DNA of 64,000 nt from Pseudarthrobacter siccitolerans (GCF_001046895.1 NZ_CAQI01000044.1:1-64000), one strand, 5' to 3'. Positions 47,015 to 57,919 are shown, numbered from the stretch's first letter. Numbers and translations are program-made. The notes: generated by a model not told the origin, from the sequence alone.

Positions 47015-47725
47015 CTAGGCCAGCAGTGCAGTGATATCCGCGTCGTCAAGCCGGCGGAAGGCGCGTCGTGAGCCCCGTGAGCTCTCGGACTGCCTGTCCA
47101 GGACGGCCACTTCCACCGCCGTGGCGGGCAAAGTCTTCGGCTGGGCATCAGATTCCGCGGCAGGAACCAGGGCGGCCATGGCGAGCCGGAGGGCGTCGGC
47201 AAAGCTGAGCGAACTGCGCCAGCCCTCATCGATGGCTGACGAGACCTTGTCCGCCTGTCCGCCCATCACCACGAACTGGTGTTCGTCGGCGATGGAACCA
47301 TCAAAGGTGAGCCGGTAGAGATGGTCCTCAGCCTGGGTGGGACCTACCTCCGCTACGGCCAGTTCCACCTCGAAGGGCTTCTGTTCTGCGGTAAACACGG
47401 CGCCCAGGCTTTGGGCATAAACACTGGCGAGGCCGCGGGCGGTGACGTCCTCACGGTCGTAGGAGTAGCCGCGGACGTCGGCGTACCGCACACCGGCCTG
47501 GCGGAGGCTTTCGAATTCGTTGTATTTCCCGACGGCGGCGAAGGCGATCTTGTCGTAAATTTCGCCGATCTTGTGCAGGGACGGCGATGGATTCTCGGCC
47601 ACCAGCGCGATGCCGTCGGCGCAGCTGATCACGGCGACCGAGCGGCCGCGGGCGATGCCCTTCCGTGCGAAATCCGCACGGTCCTTCATCAGCTGCTCAG
47701 GGGATACATAAAACTGCTGTGTCAT
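47015..47725 (-). CDS. prcA: proteasome subunit alpha
   Basis: Structural outer-ring subunit of the 20S proteasome; its N-termini gate the pore. The 236-aa protein begins QFYVSPEQLMKDRADFARKGIARGR, typical of actinobacterial alpha subunits, and keeps the VALVAENPSPSLHKIGEIYDKIAF core. No catalytic Thr is expected. It starts 2 nt after the prcB stop. Confidence 0.95.
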   Translation of the reverse strand: MTQQFYVSPEQLMKDRADFARKGIARGRSVAVISCADGIALVAENPSPSLHKIGEIYDKIAFAAVGKYNEFESLRQAGVRYADVRGYSYDREDVTARGLASVYAQSLGAVFTAEQKPFEVELAVAEVGPTQAEDHLYRLTFDGSIADEHQFVVMGGQADKVSSAIDEGWRSSLSFADALRLAMAALVPAAESDAQPKTLPATAVEVAVLDRQSESSRGSRRAFRRLDDADITALLA

Positions 47726-47727
47726 TG

Positions 47728-48549
47728 TCAGGCCTCCCGTCCGGCGTTGGTGCGGGCCTCGATGACGTTTCCGGCCGCGGCAGCGAGTTCGTTCTCAGCC
47801 ACCCGCCTGGCACCTGTCCTGTCCACGGTGTAAATCACGGGCCACAATTTCCGGACGGTGTCCGGGCCGCCGGTGGCGGAGTCGTCGTCGGCCGCATCGT
47901 AGAGGGCCTCGACGGCGACGGCGACGGCCTCGGCCTCGCTCAGGTTGGGCCGCCACAGTTTCTTCAGGGCGCCCCGGGCGAAGACTGAACCGGAGCCTAC
48001 AGTGTGGTGCTCGTGTTCCTCGTACCTGCCGCCGGTAACGTCGTAGGAGAAAAGCCTCCCGACGCCGGCGCTGGTATCGAAGCCCGCGAAGAGCGGCACA
48101 ACCGCGAGTCCCTGCATGGCAAGGGGAAGGTTGCCGCGGATCATTGCCCCCAGCCGGTTGGCCTTGCCTTCAAGGCTGAGGAGGGTGCCCTCAATCTTCT
48201 CGTAGTGTTCGAGTTCAACCTGGAACAGGCGGGTGAGGTCGATGGCGATGCCGGCGGTACCGGCGATGCCCAGGACGGAGTAACGGTCCGCCGGGAAGAC
48301 TTTCTCAATGTGCCGGCTGGCAATCACGTTGCCCATGGTGGCCCGCCGGTCCCCTGCCATCAGCACACCGCCGGCGTAGCTCAACGCAACGATCGTGGTG
48401 GCATGCGGCACCTGCAGCGGAGCGGCGCCGGGCGCACCGGCCTGAAGTCCCCTGTTATAAGGCAGGAGTTCGGGCCGGTCCCGCTGCAGATGTTCGGTGA
48501 AGGATGAGGTGGCGTTGGCGGCTACCTGGTTGGCGGTTGATTCCTGCAC
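47728..48549 (-). CDS. prcB: proteasome subunit beta precursor
   Basis: Catalytic inner-ring subunit, an N-terminal threonine hydrolase. The 273-aa precursor has a propeptide of about 50 residues that ends PHA; the mature enzyme begins at Thr51 in [12 protein letters not shown]. Removal of the propeptide occurs on assembly. The usual residue before the cut is Gly; here it is Ala. It lies 79 nt after pup and directly before prcA. Confidence 0.95.
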   Translation of the reverse strand: MQESTANQVAANATSSFTEHLQRDRPELLPYNRGLQAGAPGAAPLQVPHATTIVALSYAGGVLMAGDRRATMGNVIASRHIEKVFPADRYSVLGIAGTAGIAIDLTRLFQVELEHYEKIEGTLLSLEGKANRLGAMIRGNLPLAMQGLAVVPLFAGFDTSAGVGRLFSYDVTGGRYEEHEHHTVGSGSVFARGALKKLWRPNLSEAEAVAVAVEALYDAADDDSATGGPDTVRKLWPVIYTVDRTGARRVAENELAAAAGNVIEARTNAGREA

Positions 48550-48628
48550 TCATGCACTCCTTGAACGTAGTTCTTCAACGTCTGTACAGATCCGGCCGGC
48601 CGCGGCTTCCGCCACCCTCCGGTCCGGG

Positions 48629-48832
48629 TTACTGGCCGCCTTTTTGGACGAAGGCGCGCACAAACTCCTCGGCGTTGGATTCGAGCACTCCGTCGATCTC
48701 ATCGAGGAGGTCATCAACGCCTTCGGTAGCTGCTGATGCCTGTGCTTCGGGCGGCGCCGGGGGTGCCTCGGGAATGTCCTCGTCGACCTGGGTGTCGCGC
48801 GATTGCGGCTGCTGCTGCTCCTGGCCTGCCAT
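48629..48832 (-). CDS. pup: prokaryotic ubiquitin-like protein Pup
   Basis: Small intrinsically disordered tag, 67 aa, Gln/Glu-rich, with the C-terminal helix DDLLDEIDGVLESNAEEF that binds Arc/Mpa and the terminus KGGQ. The final Gln must be deamidated by Dop to Glu before ligation, the actinobacterial form. ATG 48832 follows GGGAGAGG; a longer upstream reading would include the ribosome-binding region. A GGATCC-GCC-GGATCC hairpin (48858-48872) lies just before. Confidence 0.96.
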   Translation of the reverse strand: MAGQEQQQPQSRDTQVDEDIPEAPPAPPEAQASAATEGVDDLLDEIDGVLESNAEEFVRAFVQKGGQ

Positions 48833-48916
48833 TGTTACCTCTCCCTTTCCTGCCGGCGGATCCGGCGGATCCTCCGATATGCCCATCCTGCCACGAAGCG
48901 GGCCTTCCGGCGCGGT

Positions 48917-50590
48917 TTACGCCGCAGGCGGAGCGGTGCTGTGTCCCAGCAATTCTCCGAGGAATGGGCCTGCTTCCCGGTAGCGTTCGAACAACGCTCC
49001 GGTCAATGCTTTGGTTCCCCTCAAGGGTTCCCTGGTTGGTACACGCTGAAGCCTGCCGTACCCGGGAACGTCGAAGATGACCGAGTCCCAGCTGGCGCCC
49101 ACCACGTCCTTGCCGAAGCTGCTGATGCATTTGCCGCGGAAGAACGCGCGGGTGTCCGACGGCGGCTCTGCCACCGCCGCCGCTATGGCGCCATCCTCAA
49201 GGATCCTGTCCATGCGGTTCCTTGCCAGGAGGCGGTAGTACAGGCCTTTCTCGGGCCTAATGTCCGCCCACTGGAGGTCGATCAGCCCCAGCCGGGCGTC
49301 GTTCCACTCCAGGCCGTCGCGGTCGCGGTAACCCTCCAGGAGCGAAAGCTTGGCCACCCATTCCACGGAGCTGGCGGCTGCCGCCCGGTTGTTGTCCAGT
49401 TGGGTGAGGACGGTGGCCCAGCGGTCCAGGACGTCGTGGGTGTGGCCGTCACCGTCCACGGCGTCGCCCACACCGGTGTCCTGCGCCAGCTTGGCCGCTG
49501 CCTCGTGGTACATCCACTGCAGGTCCAGGGCTGTGACCCGCCGGCCGTCCAGGAGCCGGACGGTGGCGGTAAGGGAAGTATCGTGGCTGACCGCCTGCAG
49601 GGCGGGAACCGGTTCGTGGACCTCGATCTTCGGTGCAAGCCCGGCCTCGATGAGGCTGAGGACCATGGCGGTGGTTCCGAATTTCAGGTAGTTGGAGACC
49701 TGGCTCAGGTTTGCGTCGCCAATGATGACGTGCAGGCGCCGGTACTTGTCCGCCGTCGCGTGGGGTTCGTCCCTGGTGTTGATGATGGGGCGCCGGATGG
49801 TGGTTTCCAGGCCCACTTCGGCTTCGAAGAAGTCGGCGCGCTGGCTGATCTGGTACCCCGGGGTGGACGCGTCCTGGCCGATCCCCACGCGTCCGGAACC
49901 GCAAAGAATCTGGCGGCTGACGAAAAAGGGCGTCAGGCCCCGCACAATGTCCCCGAACGGTACTGACCGCGGCATCAGGTAGTTCTCGTGCGAACCGTAG
50001 GACACGGACTTGTTGTCCGTGTTGTTCTTGTACAGGTTCACCGGGGGCAGATCCGGGTCCGCCGCCAGCCGCCGCACTGTGGCAAGCGCAACGAGGTCTC
50101 CCGCCGCGTCCCAGGTGACGGCGTCCCGGGGGTTGGTCACCTCGGGGCTCGAGTATTCAGGGTGTGCATGGTCCACGTACAACCTGGCCCCGTTGCCGAG
50201 GACCATGTTCATCAGCAGGGTGCCGGACTCGTCCTGGCCGTCGAGCTCCAGTTCCTCCCGGCCGTAGGCCAGGGCCACCGCTTCCGCATCCAGCACGGGC
50301 GGCTGGTCTGTCAGCTGGCTGGGATGCGCCGAGCCCCTGTCCACGGTCCAGCCGCGGGCGTCGTGCAGGGGTTCCTCGTCCGTGTAATCCCACCGGGTTT
50401 CCGCCCCGCCGGCGGCGCGCTGGCGGGTTACCTGGGCATAGGCCTGCACCACACGGGCGCTCATCATGGTGGCGTTCGCGGACGGGGCGGACGGGGCATG
50501 GATGCCGTACTCGGTTTCTGCTCCCATGACACGCATGGCCCCGCCCACGGGGAGGGCTCCCCCGGCGGCGGGTACCTGCGCTGCCGTCAT
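48917..50590 (-). CDS. dop: Pup deamidase/depupylase
   Basis: Deamidates the Gln of Pup and also cleaves Pup from substrates. It resembles PafA ([47 protein letters not shown]) but has the extra insertion typical of Dop. The ATG at 50590 shares ATGA with the arc stop; the first about 18 residues are poorly conserved, so a start at [11 protein letters not shown] is possible. It is second in the operon. Confidence 0.95.
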   Translation of the reverse strand: MTAAQVPAAGGALPVGGAMRVMGAETEYGIHAPSAPSANATMMSARVVQAYAQVTRQRAAGGAETRWDYTDEEPLHDARGWTVDRGSAHPSQLTDQPPVLDAEAVALAYGREELELDGQDESGTLLMNMVLGNGARLYVDHAHPEYSSPEVTNPRDAVTWDAAGDLVALATVRRLAADPDLPPVNLYKNNTDNKSVSYGSHENYLMPRSVPFGDIVRGLTPFFVSRQILCGSGRVGIGQDASTPGYQISQRADFFEAEVGLETTIRRPIINTRDEPHATADKYRRLHVIIGDANLSQVSNYLKFGTTAMVLSLIEAGLAPKIEVHEPVPALQAVSHDTSLTATVRLLDGRRVTALDLQWMYHEAAAKLAQDTGVGDAVDGDGHTHDVLDRWATVLTQLDNNRAAAASSVEWVAKLSLLEGYRDRDGLEWNDARLGLIDLQWADIRPEKGLYYRLLARNRMDRILEDGAIAAAVAEPPSDTRAFFRGKCISSFGKDVVGASWDSVIFDVPGYGRLQRVPTREPLRGTKALTGALFERYREAGPFLGELLGHSTAPPAA

Positions 50591-52338
50591 AGATACTGCC
50601 CTGTGGTCGGCATTGTTTCGATCGATTTTCCTGGCTCCTGGCCGGCCTTGCCCTGGACGATGGTACGGATGTACGTAATCCTTTCGCCCTTCTTGCCGGA
50701 GATGCGTGCCCAGTCGTCCGGGTTGGTGGTGTTCGGCATGTCCTCATGCTCGCGGAATTCGTCCACCACAGCCCGCAGAAGATGCTCGATCCGGAGCCCT
50801 TTCTGGTGGGTGATGAGGAGGTCCTTGATGGCGTACTTCTTGGCCCGGTCCACCACGTTCTGGACCACGGCGCCGGAGTTGAAGTCCTTGAAGTACAACA
50901 TTTCGGTATCACCGTTGGCGTAGGTGACTTCCAGGAACTCGTTGGACTTGTCCGTGGAGTACATGGCTTCCACAGTCCGCTGGATCATGGCGTCCACCGT
51001 AGCCTGGACGTCGCCGTTGTGCTCCGCGAGGTCGGACTCGTGGAACGGCAGGTCCGTGGTGATGTACTTGTTGAAGATGTCCGCAGCCGCCTCGGCATCC
51101 GGGCGGTGGATCTTGACCTTCACGTCCAGGCGGCCGGGGCGCAGGATGGCGGGGTCGATCATATCCTCGCGGTTGGATGCACCGATGACGATGACGTTGT
51201 CCAGCCGCTCGACGCCGTCGATCTCGCTCAGCAGCTGGGGCACGATGGTTGTTTCGACGTCGGAGGAGATCCCCGTGCCGCGCGTGCGGAACAGCGAATC
51301 CATTTCGTCAAAAAACACCACTACGGGGCTGCCGTCGGACGCCTTCTCCCGGGCACGGGAGAAAATGAGGCGGATGTGCCGTTCGGTCTCGCCTACATAC
51401 TTGTCCAGGAGCTCGGGGCCCTTGATGTTCAGGAAGTAGCTCTTCAGGTCCACGTTTCCGGAGCGCTCTGCGGCGCGGGCAGCCAGCGAATTGGCCACAG
51501 CCTTGGCGATCAGGGTCTTGCCGCAGCCCGGAGGGCCGTAGAGCAGGATGCCCTTGGGCGCCTTCAGGCCGTGTTCCCGGTAAAGGTCAGGATGCAGGAA
51601 CGGCAGTTCCACGGCGTCGCGGATCTGTTCGATCTGCGGCCCCAGCCCGCCGATATCCTCGTACGTGATGTCCGGGACCTCTTCGAGGACCAGGTTCTCC
51701 ACCTCGGACCGGGGTACTTTCTCGAGCGCGTAGCCGGTCCGCGAATCAATCGAGAGGGCGTCGCCCACGCGGAGCTTTTCCGCCAGGAGCGCCCCGGACA
51801 GCCGGACCACCCGCTCTTCATCGGCCCGTCCCACCACCAGGACGCGGTCCGCGCCGAGCATCTCCTTGAGGGTGGCCAGCTCACCGGCCCGCTCGTAGCC
51901 CAGTCCGGCCACAACGAGGAGTGCCTCGTTAAGGAGGACTTCCTGGCCCACGGCCAGCTGGTTGATGTTGACCAGGGGGCTGATGCCCACCCGCATCTTC
52001 CGCCCGGCGTTAAAGATGTCCACGGATTCTTCCGTGGCCGCCTGCCCGCTGTTGCCTGGCGACGGCTGCCGCCGGGGATTCAGTTGAAGAATCGTGCCGA
52101 AGCTGTAGGGAGGTTGCCCCTCCTGGTCCAACGCGTTTTTCAGCCGCAGAATCTCGGCCTTCGCGGCTTCAAGCATGGTGACCAGCTTGGTGTTGTTCTG
52201 CGTTGCCGCAGCCAACTGGCGGTCAATGTGCCTGAGCTTGTCCCGGAGGATGTTGACCTGGCGGTCGGCAACCGAGAGGTCGTTGGCGGCAGACTGCTCT
52301 GCCGGTGTACGTCCGGAGTCCTGGTTTGGCGTCTCCAT
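50587..52338 (-). CDS. arc: proteasomal ATPase Arc/Mpa
   Basis: AAA+ ring that binds Pup and unfolds tagged proteins into the 20S core. The 583-aa protein has an N-terminal coiled coil (about 20-80), OB domains, then the AAA domain with Walker [17 protein letters not shown] and Walker [12 protein letters not shown]. It ends GQYL, the tail that docks into the proteasome alpha ring. GGAAGGGG precedes the ATG. It overlaps dop by 4 nt. Confidence 0.97.
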   Translation of the reverse strand: METPNQDSGRTPAEQSAANDLSVADRQVNILRDKLRHIDRQLAAATQNNTKLVTMLEAAKAEILRLKNALDQEGQPPYSFGTILQLNPRRQPSPGNSGQAATEESVDIFNAGRKMRVGISPLVNINQLAVGQEVLLNEALLVVAGLGYERAGELATLKEMLGADRVLVVGRADEERVVRLSGALLAEKLRVGDALSIDSRTGYALEKVPRSEVENLVLEEVPDITYEDIGGLGPQIEQIRDAVELPFLHPDLYREHGLKAPKGILLYGPPGCGKTLIAKAVANSLAARAAERSGNVDLKSYFLNIKGPELLDKYVGETERHIRLIFSRAREKASDGSPVVVFFDEMDSLFRTRGTGISSDVETTIVPQLLSEIDGVERLDNVIVIGASNREDMIDPAILRPGRLDVKVKIHRPDAEAAADIFNKYITTDLPFHESDLAEHNGDVQATVDAMIQRTVEAMYSTDKSNEFLEVTYANGDTEMLYFKDFNSGAVVQNVVDRAKKYAIKDLLITHQKGLRIEHLLRAVVDEFREHEDMPNTTNPDDWARISGKKGERITYIRTIVQGKAGQEPGKSIETMPTTGQYL

Positions 52339-52421
52339 GATGTATCAGCCCCTTCCTGCGCTTCTATTAAGACCTTAGCCCCAAGATGGCAGGTAGGGAT
52401 GGAGACTCCCGAAATATGGAC

Positions 52422-52435
52422 TAGATCTTGATCTA
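52422..52435. repeat. inverted repeat at the end of trmI
   Basis: TAGATC-TT-GATCTA, 6-bp arms, spans the trmI stop and lies 84 nt before the arc start. It may be a weak hairpin or operator for the arc operon; no further evidence. Confidence 0.3.
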
Positions 52436-53485
52436 AGGCGTGTCCACGACGTTCGTGCCCGCGATCGCGTCCCTGGCGGCGCGCCGGAGCTTCTTGTCCG
52501 AAACCAGCCGCTCCCCCACGGCACCGGGTGTCCAGGCGTTGACGTCCTCTTCGTTGAACTCCGTCTTGGAGGGGCGGCGCTTCACCGAAATGCCCGTGAC
52601 GCCGTCCGCCAGCCGGCGGGTTACCAGCAGGAACCCGGTGTGGGCCACCATCCGGTGATCCGGGCGGACGGCGAGGCCCTCGAGATGCCAGCCGCGCACC
52701 ATGGACTCCCAGGCGTCAGGTTCGGTGAACCGGCCGTCTGCACGGATGGCCTCCGCTGTACGGGACAGCTGGGTAACGGTGGCGACGTAGTTGATCCACA
52801 CGCCGCCCGGGGCGAGGACCGTCGCCACGGCGTCCAGGCATTCCCAGGGGGCCAGCATGTCCAGGACCACGCGGTCCACGGAGCCGGGCTCCTCGGTCCG
52901 GACAACTTCCTCCTGGAAGTCGCCCAGGGTGATCTGCCATGCAGGGTGGGGGCCGCCGAAGATGGTTTCCACGTTCCCGCGGGCGATGTCGGCGAATTCT
53001 TCACGCCGTTCGAAGGAGTGCAGGTAGCCGTTGTCTCCAACGGCCCGCAGAAGCGAGATGGACAGGGCGCCGGAGCCTACTCCTGCCTCCACCACCCGGG
53101 CGCCGGGGAAGATGTCCGCCATGGTGACGATCTGGCCGGCGTCCTTGGGATACACAACGGCAGCGCCGCGGGGCATGGAGAGGACAAAGTCCGAGAGCAG
53201 CGGGCGCAGCGTCTGGTACTGCTGGCCAACATTGTTGACCACTACAGAGCCGTCCACCTTGCCGATGATGTCATCGTGGTTCAGGAAACCGCGGTGGGTG
53301 TGGAACGCGCCGCCGCGCTCAAGAGTGACGGTGTTCATCCGTCCACGCTCGTCAGTCAGCTGGACGCGTTCCCCTTCGCGGAAGGGTCCGCGCCGACGGG
53401 CAGCTCCCACCGGCTGCGAGGCGCCGGGGCCAACACCGGGTTGGGCTGCCGCGGCGGCTTCGTTGACGGCAGTTTCGCTGCTCAT
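52433..53485 (-). CDS. trmI: tRNA (adenine-58-N1)-methyltransferase TrmI
   Basis: Methylates A58 in the T-loop of tRNAs. The 350-aa protein has the TrmI N-terminal beta-barrel (GPFREGERVQLTDERGR) and the SAM domain (GARVVEAGVGSGALSISLLRAVG), VVLDMLAPWE further on. GAGGA precedes ATG 53485. It lies upstream of arc on the same strand, 94 nt apart; linkage of trmI with the proteasome locus is conserved in Actinobacteria. Confidence 0.95.
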   Translation of the reverse strand: MSSETAVNEAAAAAQPGVGPGASQPVGAARRRGPFREGERVQLTDERGRMNTVTLERGGAFHTHRGFLNHDDIIGKVDGSVVVNNVGQQYQTLRPLLSDFVLSMPRGAAVVYPKDAGQIVTMADIFPGARVVEAGVGSGALSISLLRAVGDNGYLHSFERREEFADIARGNVETIFGGPHPAWQITLGDFQEEVVRTEEPGSVDRVVLDMLAPWECLDAVATVLAPGGVWINYVATVTQLSRTAEAIRADGRFTEPDAWESMVRGWHLEGLAVRPDHRMVAHTGFLLVTRRLADGVTGISVKRRPSKTEFNEEDVNAWTPGAVGERLVSDKKLRRAARDAIAGTNVVDTP

Positions 53486-53578
53486 GATATTCCTCGCTCC
53501 TGTAAAACTGGTGTGCCTCACGTGTTCGTTGCTGAAGGCGTCAAGCTGTGGCGGCGGCAATGCTGCCGGCAGGTAACT

Positions 53579-54745
53579 CTACCGGTTCCCGCCCTGCCGG
53601 CGCCCATCCGGCCGCGCGCGCCTGCCGGTAATGGCCGACAGCACCGCGTCCTGCGAGAGCAGCCCCGTCACCTTGCCGTTGTGGTCCACAACGGCGTAGT
53701 CCCGGCCTTCAAGCTGTGACAGGAAGTGCAGGAGCTCCTGCCCTTTTGACCATTCAGGCACATAGGCGCCGGGGGCAAGGGCGTAGGACACCGCACTCAG
53801 CGGAGTGGTTCCGGCAGCGGCCGCCGGGACAGACTGCAGGGCGGCCGGGTCCACTACGCCCGTTGGGCGTCCGTCTGCTGCACACACCACCACCGAGGCC
53901 GACGGCGGCGCTCCCGTCCTGAGGGCGTCCAGGACTGACGCCGTGGCCGGCAGCCCGATGGCCGGCGTCGACAGCCCTGCCGCGCTGACCAGGTGCAGCC
54001 GTCCCCGGAGGGTTCCCTGCTGAATGGCGGCGGAGGCGCCCATCCAGAGGAAGCCGCCCACCAGGACCGTAATCATCAGCAGGCTGAATTCGGGTGAAAC
54101 GCCGGCGAGCAGCGGCCGGAGGATGAACCAGTAGCCGAGGGCAATCACGATCAGCCGGCCGCCCCATCCTGCTGCCACGGTTCCCTTGGCCTGGCTGCCG
54201 GTAGCTTTCCAGACGACGGATTCCACCAGGCGGCCACCGTCCAGGGGCAGCCCGGGGAGGACGTTGAAGACGCCAATGAGGAAATTGGCCCACATAAAGA
54301 TGTTGGTGAGAATTTCGGCAACACTGCCCAGGGCGGCGCCGTTGAGCACCAGCCAGGCGCCGGCGGCGAGGACAAAGTTGGCGGCGGGGCCGGCCAGGGC
54401 CACCAGGACTGACCGGCCCGGGGTGGCCGTGAAGCTGTCGAACTGGGTGTGCCCGCCCCACAGGTTGAGCACAATCTTCTGGGTTGGCCAGCCGTAGATT
54501 TTGGCGGTCAGGGCGTGGGCCAGTTCGTGGACCAGGACCGAGATGAGCAGCAGCACAGCATAGGCGAACGCGACAACGTATGCGGTGGCACCGAGAGCCG
54601 GGTTGCTCCGGTCAAGGACCGGCCCGTAAACAATCACCGTGAAAGCGGCGATGATGAACCAGGAGTAGGCCAGGACAACCGGGACTCCGGCGATCCGGCC
54701 CAGCGGTATGCCCTCACGGCGGACCGGCGCGGCTGTCTCAGTCAT
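53579..54745 (-). CDS. site-2-type (M50) metalloprotease with CBS domains
   Basis: A 388-aa membrane zinc protease of the S2P family that cleaves membrane-bound substrates. The catalytic motif HELAHALTA lies in LVHELAHALTA and the third ligand in LPGLPLDGGRLVES. After the membrane part a pair of CBS domains follow (SVLDALRTGAPPSASVVV; LLHFLSQLEGRDYAVVDHNGKVTGLL), which may sense nucleotides. Start ATG 54745 overlaps the upstream HAD gene by 8 nt, so they are coupled. Confidence 0.92.
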   Translation of the reverse strand: MTETAAPVRREGIPLGRIAGVPVVLAYSWFIIAAFTVIVYGPVLDRSNPALGATAYVVAFAYAVLLLISVLVHELAHALTAKIYGWPTQKIVLNLWGGHTQFDSFTATPGRSVLVALAGPAANFVLAAGAWLVLNGAALGSVAEILTNIFMWANFLIGVFNVLPGLPLDGGRLVESVVWKATGSQAKGTVAAGWGGRLIVIALGYWFILRPLLAGVSPEFSLLMITVLVGGFLWMGASAAIQQGTLRGRLHLVSAAGLSTPAIGLPATASVLDALRTGAPPSASVVVCAADGRPTGVVDPAALQSVPAAAAGTTPLSAVSYALAPGAYVPEWSKGQELLHFLSQLEGRDYAVVDHNGKVTGLLSQDAVLSAITGRRARPDGRRQGGNR

Positions 54746-55514
54746 GGGCGGTCCCCGGTGCCCCGGCCCCTTCCAACGTGGCGGCTTGGTGCCGGGCATG
54801 CTCGGGCCCGGCGGTGCCGTCCGGGAGGAAACGGGCCAGGATGACGTCCTCCAGGTCCGCCCGCGACCGGCCCGCCAGGGAATCCCACAGAATGTAGCGT
54901 TCGTCTTCAGGCAGGGGAACGATATGGGGAATGGCGACGGTGGCGACACCCGAGGCGACTGCCGCCGCCACTCCCGGCGTTGAGTCTTCCAGCGCAACAC
55001 AGTGCTCCAGGGAAAGGTCCGGATCGGTTTCCCGAAGCAGTTCCACTGCCTTCAAGTACGCCTCCGGGTGCGGCTTTCCCTGCGCCACGGTATCCCCGGT
55101 GACCACCACCTCGAAGTACGGCCGGGGAAGGCTGGCCACCACTTCCCGGGCGAGGGGTCCCTCGGACATCGTCACAAGCGCGCACCTCACACCCGCCTGG
55201 TGCAGGTCTTCGAGCAGTTCCCGGGCACCCGGGCGCCACGGCACCTGCTGCCGGACGCTGGCCACCACTTCGGCGGTCAAGGTATCAATAATCTGCCGGA
55301 TGCCAAGGTCGACACCGGCCTGCTGGAGCAGCCCGGCGGAGAACGTAAGCGACTGGCCTACCAACTGCATGGCCTGTTCGTGCGACCAGGTTCCGCCGTG
55401 GGCTTCAACCAGCGCGTGCTCCGCAGCAATCCAGTAGGGCTCGGTATCCACTATGGTGCCGTCCATGTCCCATAGGGCGGCTTTGAGCGGGGAAGGTGTG
55501 GCTGGGAGTCGCAT
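54738..55514 (-). CDS. HAD-superfamily phosphatase (beta-phosphoglucomutase-like)
   Basis: A 258-aa HAD hydrolase of subclass I. Motif I is WDMDGTIVDTEPYW (nucleophile Asp in DMDGT), motif II VTMSEG, motif III K in QGKPHPEAYLKA and motif IV ALEDSTPG. It would remove phosphate from a small sugar or nucleotide ester. ATG 55514 follows TAGACT (complement of 55521-55526) by 6 nt, so leaderless. The gene and the following protease share 8 nt. Confidence 0.92.
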   Translation of the reverse strand: MRLPATPSPLKAALWDMDGTIVDTEPYWIAAEHALVEAHGGTWSHEQAMQLVGQSLTFSAGLLQQAGVDLGIRQIIDTLTAEVVASVRQQVPWRPGARELLEDLHQAGVRCALVTMSEGPLAREVVASLPRPYFEVVVTGDTVAQGKPHPEAYLKAVELLRETDPDLSLEHCVALEDSTPGVAAAVASGVATVAIPHIVPLPEDERYILWDSLAGRSRADLEDVILARFLPDGTAGPEHARHQAATLEGAGAPGTAHD

Positions 55515-55664
55515 CCACCCAGTCTACGGGGACAGCCTGAACGGGGGCTGGGGCTACGCCTTGGGCGAATACGGGGCTCCTTACGCCCTTTTCCGGCACG
55601 AACGGCGCATTTTTCAGCGCTTCATTCAATGCAACACCCTCCTCCTTGGACGTAGGGTGAAGAA

Positions 55665-56570
55665 ATGAATAGCTTCGAGGGAGACACCACCGAACCGGGG
55701 GCAGGACCCGCCCGCGAACGGTTCCTGCAGCCTGTGCCTGATGGGCAGCGCGTGACAGTGATGCTTGCCGCCTTTGAAGGCTGGAATGACGCCGGCGAGG
55801 CCGCGAGCGACTCGCTGCGGTATCTCAACAAGCTCTGGGGCGGCAAGAAAGTGGCGTCCATCGACGCCGACGAGTATTACGATTTCCAGTTCACGCGCCC
55901 CACGATCCGCAGGAACGCCGCAGGTGAACGAAAGATCAAGTGGCCTTCCACTCGCATCTACAAGGCCAGCCCGCCGAATTCCAACGTGGACGTCATCTTT
56001 GTCCAGGGCACCGAGCCGTCCTATAAATGGCGCGCGTACACGGCCGAACTCCTGGTCCATGCCGAAGCCCTGAATGTTGATTACGTAATCCTGGTGGGCG
56101 CACTGCTGGCGGACGTGCCCCACAGCCGGCCCATACCCGTCAGTACGTCCTCCGACGACGGGCCGCTGCGGGAACGCATGAACCTGGAAGCGCCGCAGTA
56201 TGAAGGGCCCGTGGGCATCGTGGGAGTCCTCTCCGAGGTTTCGCTGCTGGCCGGCATCCCCGCCGTCTCGCTGTGGGCTGCGGTTCCGCACTACGTTGCC
56301 CAGGCCCCTTCGCCGAAGGCGCAACTGGCTCTCCTCCACCGCATCGAGGAGCTCCTCCAGGTGCCGCTGGACACGCACGAGCTGGCGGAGGAAGCGGACG
56401 CCTGGGAGCGCGGCGTGGACGAACTTGCCACCGAGGATCCGGAAATCGCGGCTTACGTCCGGCAGCTTGAGGAGGCGAAGGACACGGCAGATCTTCCGGA
56501 AGCAACCGGTGAGTCCATCGCCCGCGAGTTCGAACGCTACCTCAAACGCCGGGGCCAGGACCGGCCCTAG
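55665..56570 (+). CDS. PAC2-family protein
   Basis: A 301-aa member of the PAC2 family, relatives of eukaryotic proteasome assembly chaperone 2, widespread in Actinobacteria and of unproven function. It has VMLAAFEGWNDAGEAAS at the start and VGIVGVLSEVSLLAGIPAVSLWA in the middle. The ATG at 55665 follows TAGGGT (55653-55658) by 6 nt, a leaderless layout. It lies on the plus strand in a mainly minus-strand region, a terminator follows. Given the proteasome nearby, a link is tempting but not shown. Confidence 0.9.
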   Translation: MNSFEGDTTEPGAGPARERFLQPVPDGQRVTVMLAAFEGWNDAGEAASDSLRYLNKLWGGKKVASIDADEYYDFQFTRPTIRRNAAGERKIKWPSTRIYKASPPNSNVDVIFVQGTEPSYKWRAYTAELLVHAEALNVDYVILVGALLADVPHSRPIPVSTSSDDGPLRERMNLEAPQYEGPVGIVGVLSEVSLLAGIPAVSLWAAVPHYVAQAPSPKAQLALLHRIEELLQVPLDTHELAEEADAWERGVDELATEDPEIAAYVRQLEEAKDTADLPEATGESIAREFERYLKRRGQDRP

Positions 56571-56589
56571 CCGGCACAGCCGCCCCGAA

Positions 56590-56638
56590 GCTGCCCCCGG
56601 ACCTGCCCTCGGGCGGGTGCGGAGGCAGCCCTTTTTTA
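56590..56638 (+). terminator. Rho-independent terminator after the PAC2 gene
   Basis: GCTGCCCCCGGACC pairs with GGTGCGGAGGCAGC (two mismatches) and CTTTTTTACC follows. Good terminator between convergent genes. Confidence 0.75.
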
Positions 56639-56641
56639 CCT

Positions 56642-57919
56642 TTAAAGGCGGATGCCGAGGAGGGCGTCGACGGCGTCCCGCACCAATGCCTGGTCCTCGC
56701 CGCTGGCGGGGCTTCCGGCGGCGTTAGCCTGTCCTGCCCAGCGGGTGACGGCCGCCACGGCCGCGGGAGCGTTGAGGTCAGCAGCGAGGGCTGCGCGCAT
56801 TTCAGCGATCAGGGGGGCAGCCGAGCCGGCGGGCGCGGAGGCCAGCGCCTGGCGCCACGCGGCGAGATCCGCCTTCGCGGCCTCGAACCCTTCTTCAGTC
56901 CAGGACCAGTCAGAACGGTAGTGGTGGCCGAGGATGGCCAGGCGGATGGCGGCCGGGTCCTCCCCTGCCGCCCGCAGCTTCGAGACCAGCACCAGGTTGC
57001 CTTTGGACTTGCTCATCTTCTCGCCGTCCAGCCCCACCATGCCGGCGTGCGCGTAGTGCTTGGCGAGCGGGACGCCGGCCAGGGAATAGGCGTGGCCCGC
57101 TCCCATTTCGTGGTGCGGGAAAATCAGGTCGGACCCGCCGCCCTGAACCGTGAACGGCGACGGCAGGTACTTCTGCGCGATCACCGTGCATTCAATGTGC
57201 CAGCCGGGCCGCCCTGCTCCGAGGCTGCCGCCGGGCCAGCTCGGCTCGCCTTCCCGCGCCACCCGCCACAGCAAAGGATCCAGGGCCTGCCGCTTGCCGG
57301 ACCGGCCGGGATCTCCGCCGCGTTCGGCAAAAAGCTCCAGCATTTCGCTTTCCGCCAGCCCGGAGATGGAACCCAGGGTCCAGGCTTCCGGGGACACTGA
57401 CTGCTTGCCGGCCGCTTCGACGTCGTAATAAACATCGCCGTCAGGCTCGCCGTTGGTGCCCTGCACCTTGTAGGCCAGCCCGAGGCTGACGAGGCGTTCC
57501 ACCTCCGGAACGATGAGGGAGATGGATTCGACGGCGCCGACGTACTGGTCCGGAGCGAGGACGTTCAGCGCCTCCATGTCCGTCTGGAAGAGCTCGATCT
57601 GGCTGGCCGCCAGGTCCCGCCAGTCCACGCCGGTGGCCGTGGCGCGTTCCAGCAGCGGATCATCCACATCCGTGACGTTCTGGACGTAGGAGACGCGGTG
57701 GCCGGCGTCCCGCCAGGCCCGGTTCAGGAGGTCGAACGCTACATAACTGGCCGCATGGCCCATGTGCGTGGCGTCGTACGGGGTGATGCCGCAAACGTAC
57801 ATGGACGGCTGCCCGTCCGGTTCCAGGGCCACCTCGCGCCCTACAGCGGTGTCGAACAACCGGATGGCGGGCATGCTGCCGGGCACGTCAGGAACAGGGC
57901 GGGAAGTCCAGGATTTCAC
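56642..57919 (-). CDS. mshC: cysteine:glucosaminyl-inositol ligase (mycothiol synthesis)
   Basis: Joins cysteine to GlcN-inositol, the third-stage enzyme of mycothiol formation. The 425-aa protein resembles cysteinyl-tRNA synthetase: [19 protein letters not shown] (HIGH-like), zinc-site residues, [13 protein letters not shown] and KMSKSKGN (KMSKS). It is shorter than CysS, as MshC should be. GTG 57919 follows TAGGCT (complement of 57926-57931) by 6 nt, giving its own leaderless promoter in the 15-nt gap after uppP. Confidence 0.96.
   Translation of the reverse strand: MKSWTSRPVPDVPGSMPAIRLFDTAVGREVALEPDGQPSMYVCGITPYDATHMGHAASYVAFDLLNRAWRDAGHRVSYVQNVTDVDDPLLERATATGVDWRDLAASQIELFQTDMEALNVLAPDQYVGAVESISLIVPEVERLVSLGLAYKVQGTNGEPDGDVYYDVEAAGKQSVSPEAWTLGSISGLAESEMLELFAERGGDPGRSGKRQALDPLLWRVAREGEPSWPGGSLGAGRPGWHIECTVIAQKYLPSPFTVQGGGSDLIFPHHEMGAGHAYSLAGVPLAKHYAHAGMVGLDGEKMSKSKGNLVLVSKLRAAGEDPAAIRLAILGHHYRSDWSWTEEGFEAAKADLAAWRQALASAPAGSAAPLIAEMRAALAADLNAPAAVAAVTRWAGQANAAGSPASGEDQALVRDAVDALLGIRL

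Noticed and set aside
48858..48872. GGATCC-GCC-GGATCC inverted repeat before pup as a regulatory element
   Set aside because: Short, and may only be chance in the GC-rich leader; no comparative evidence available.
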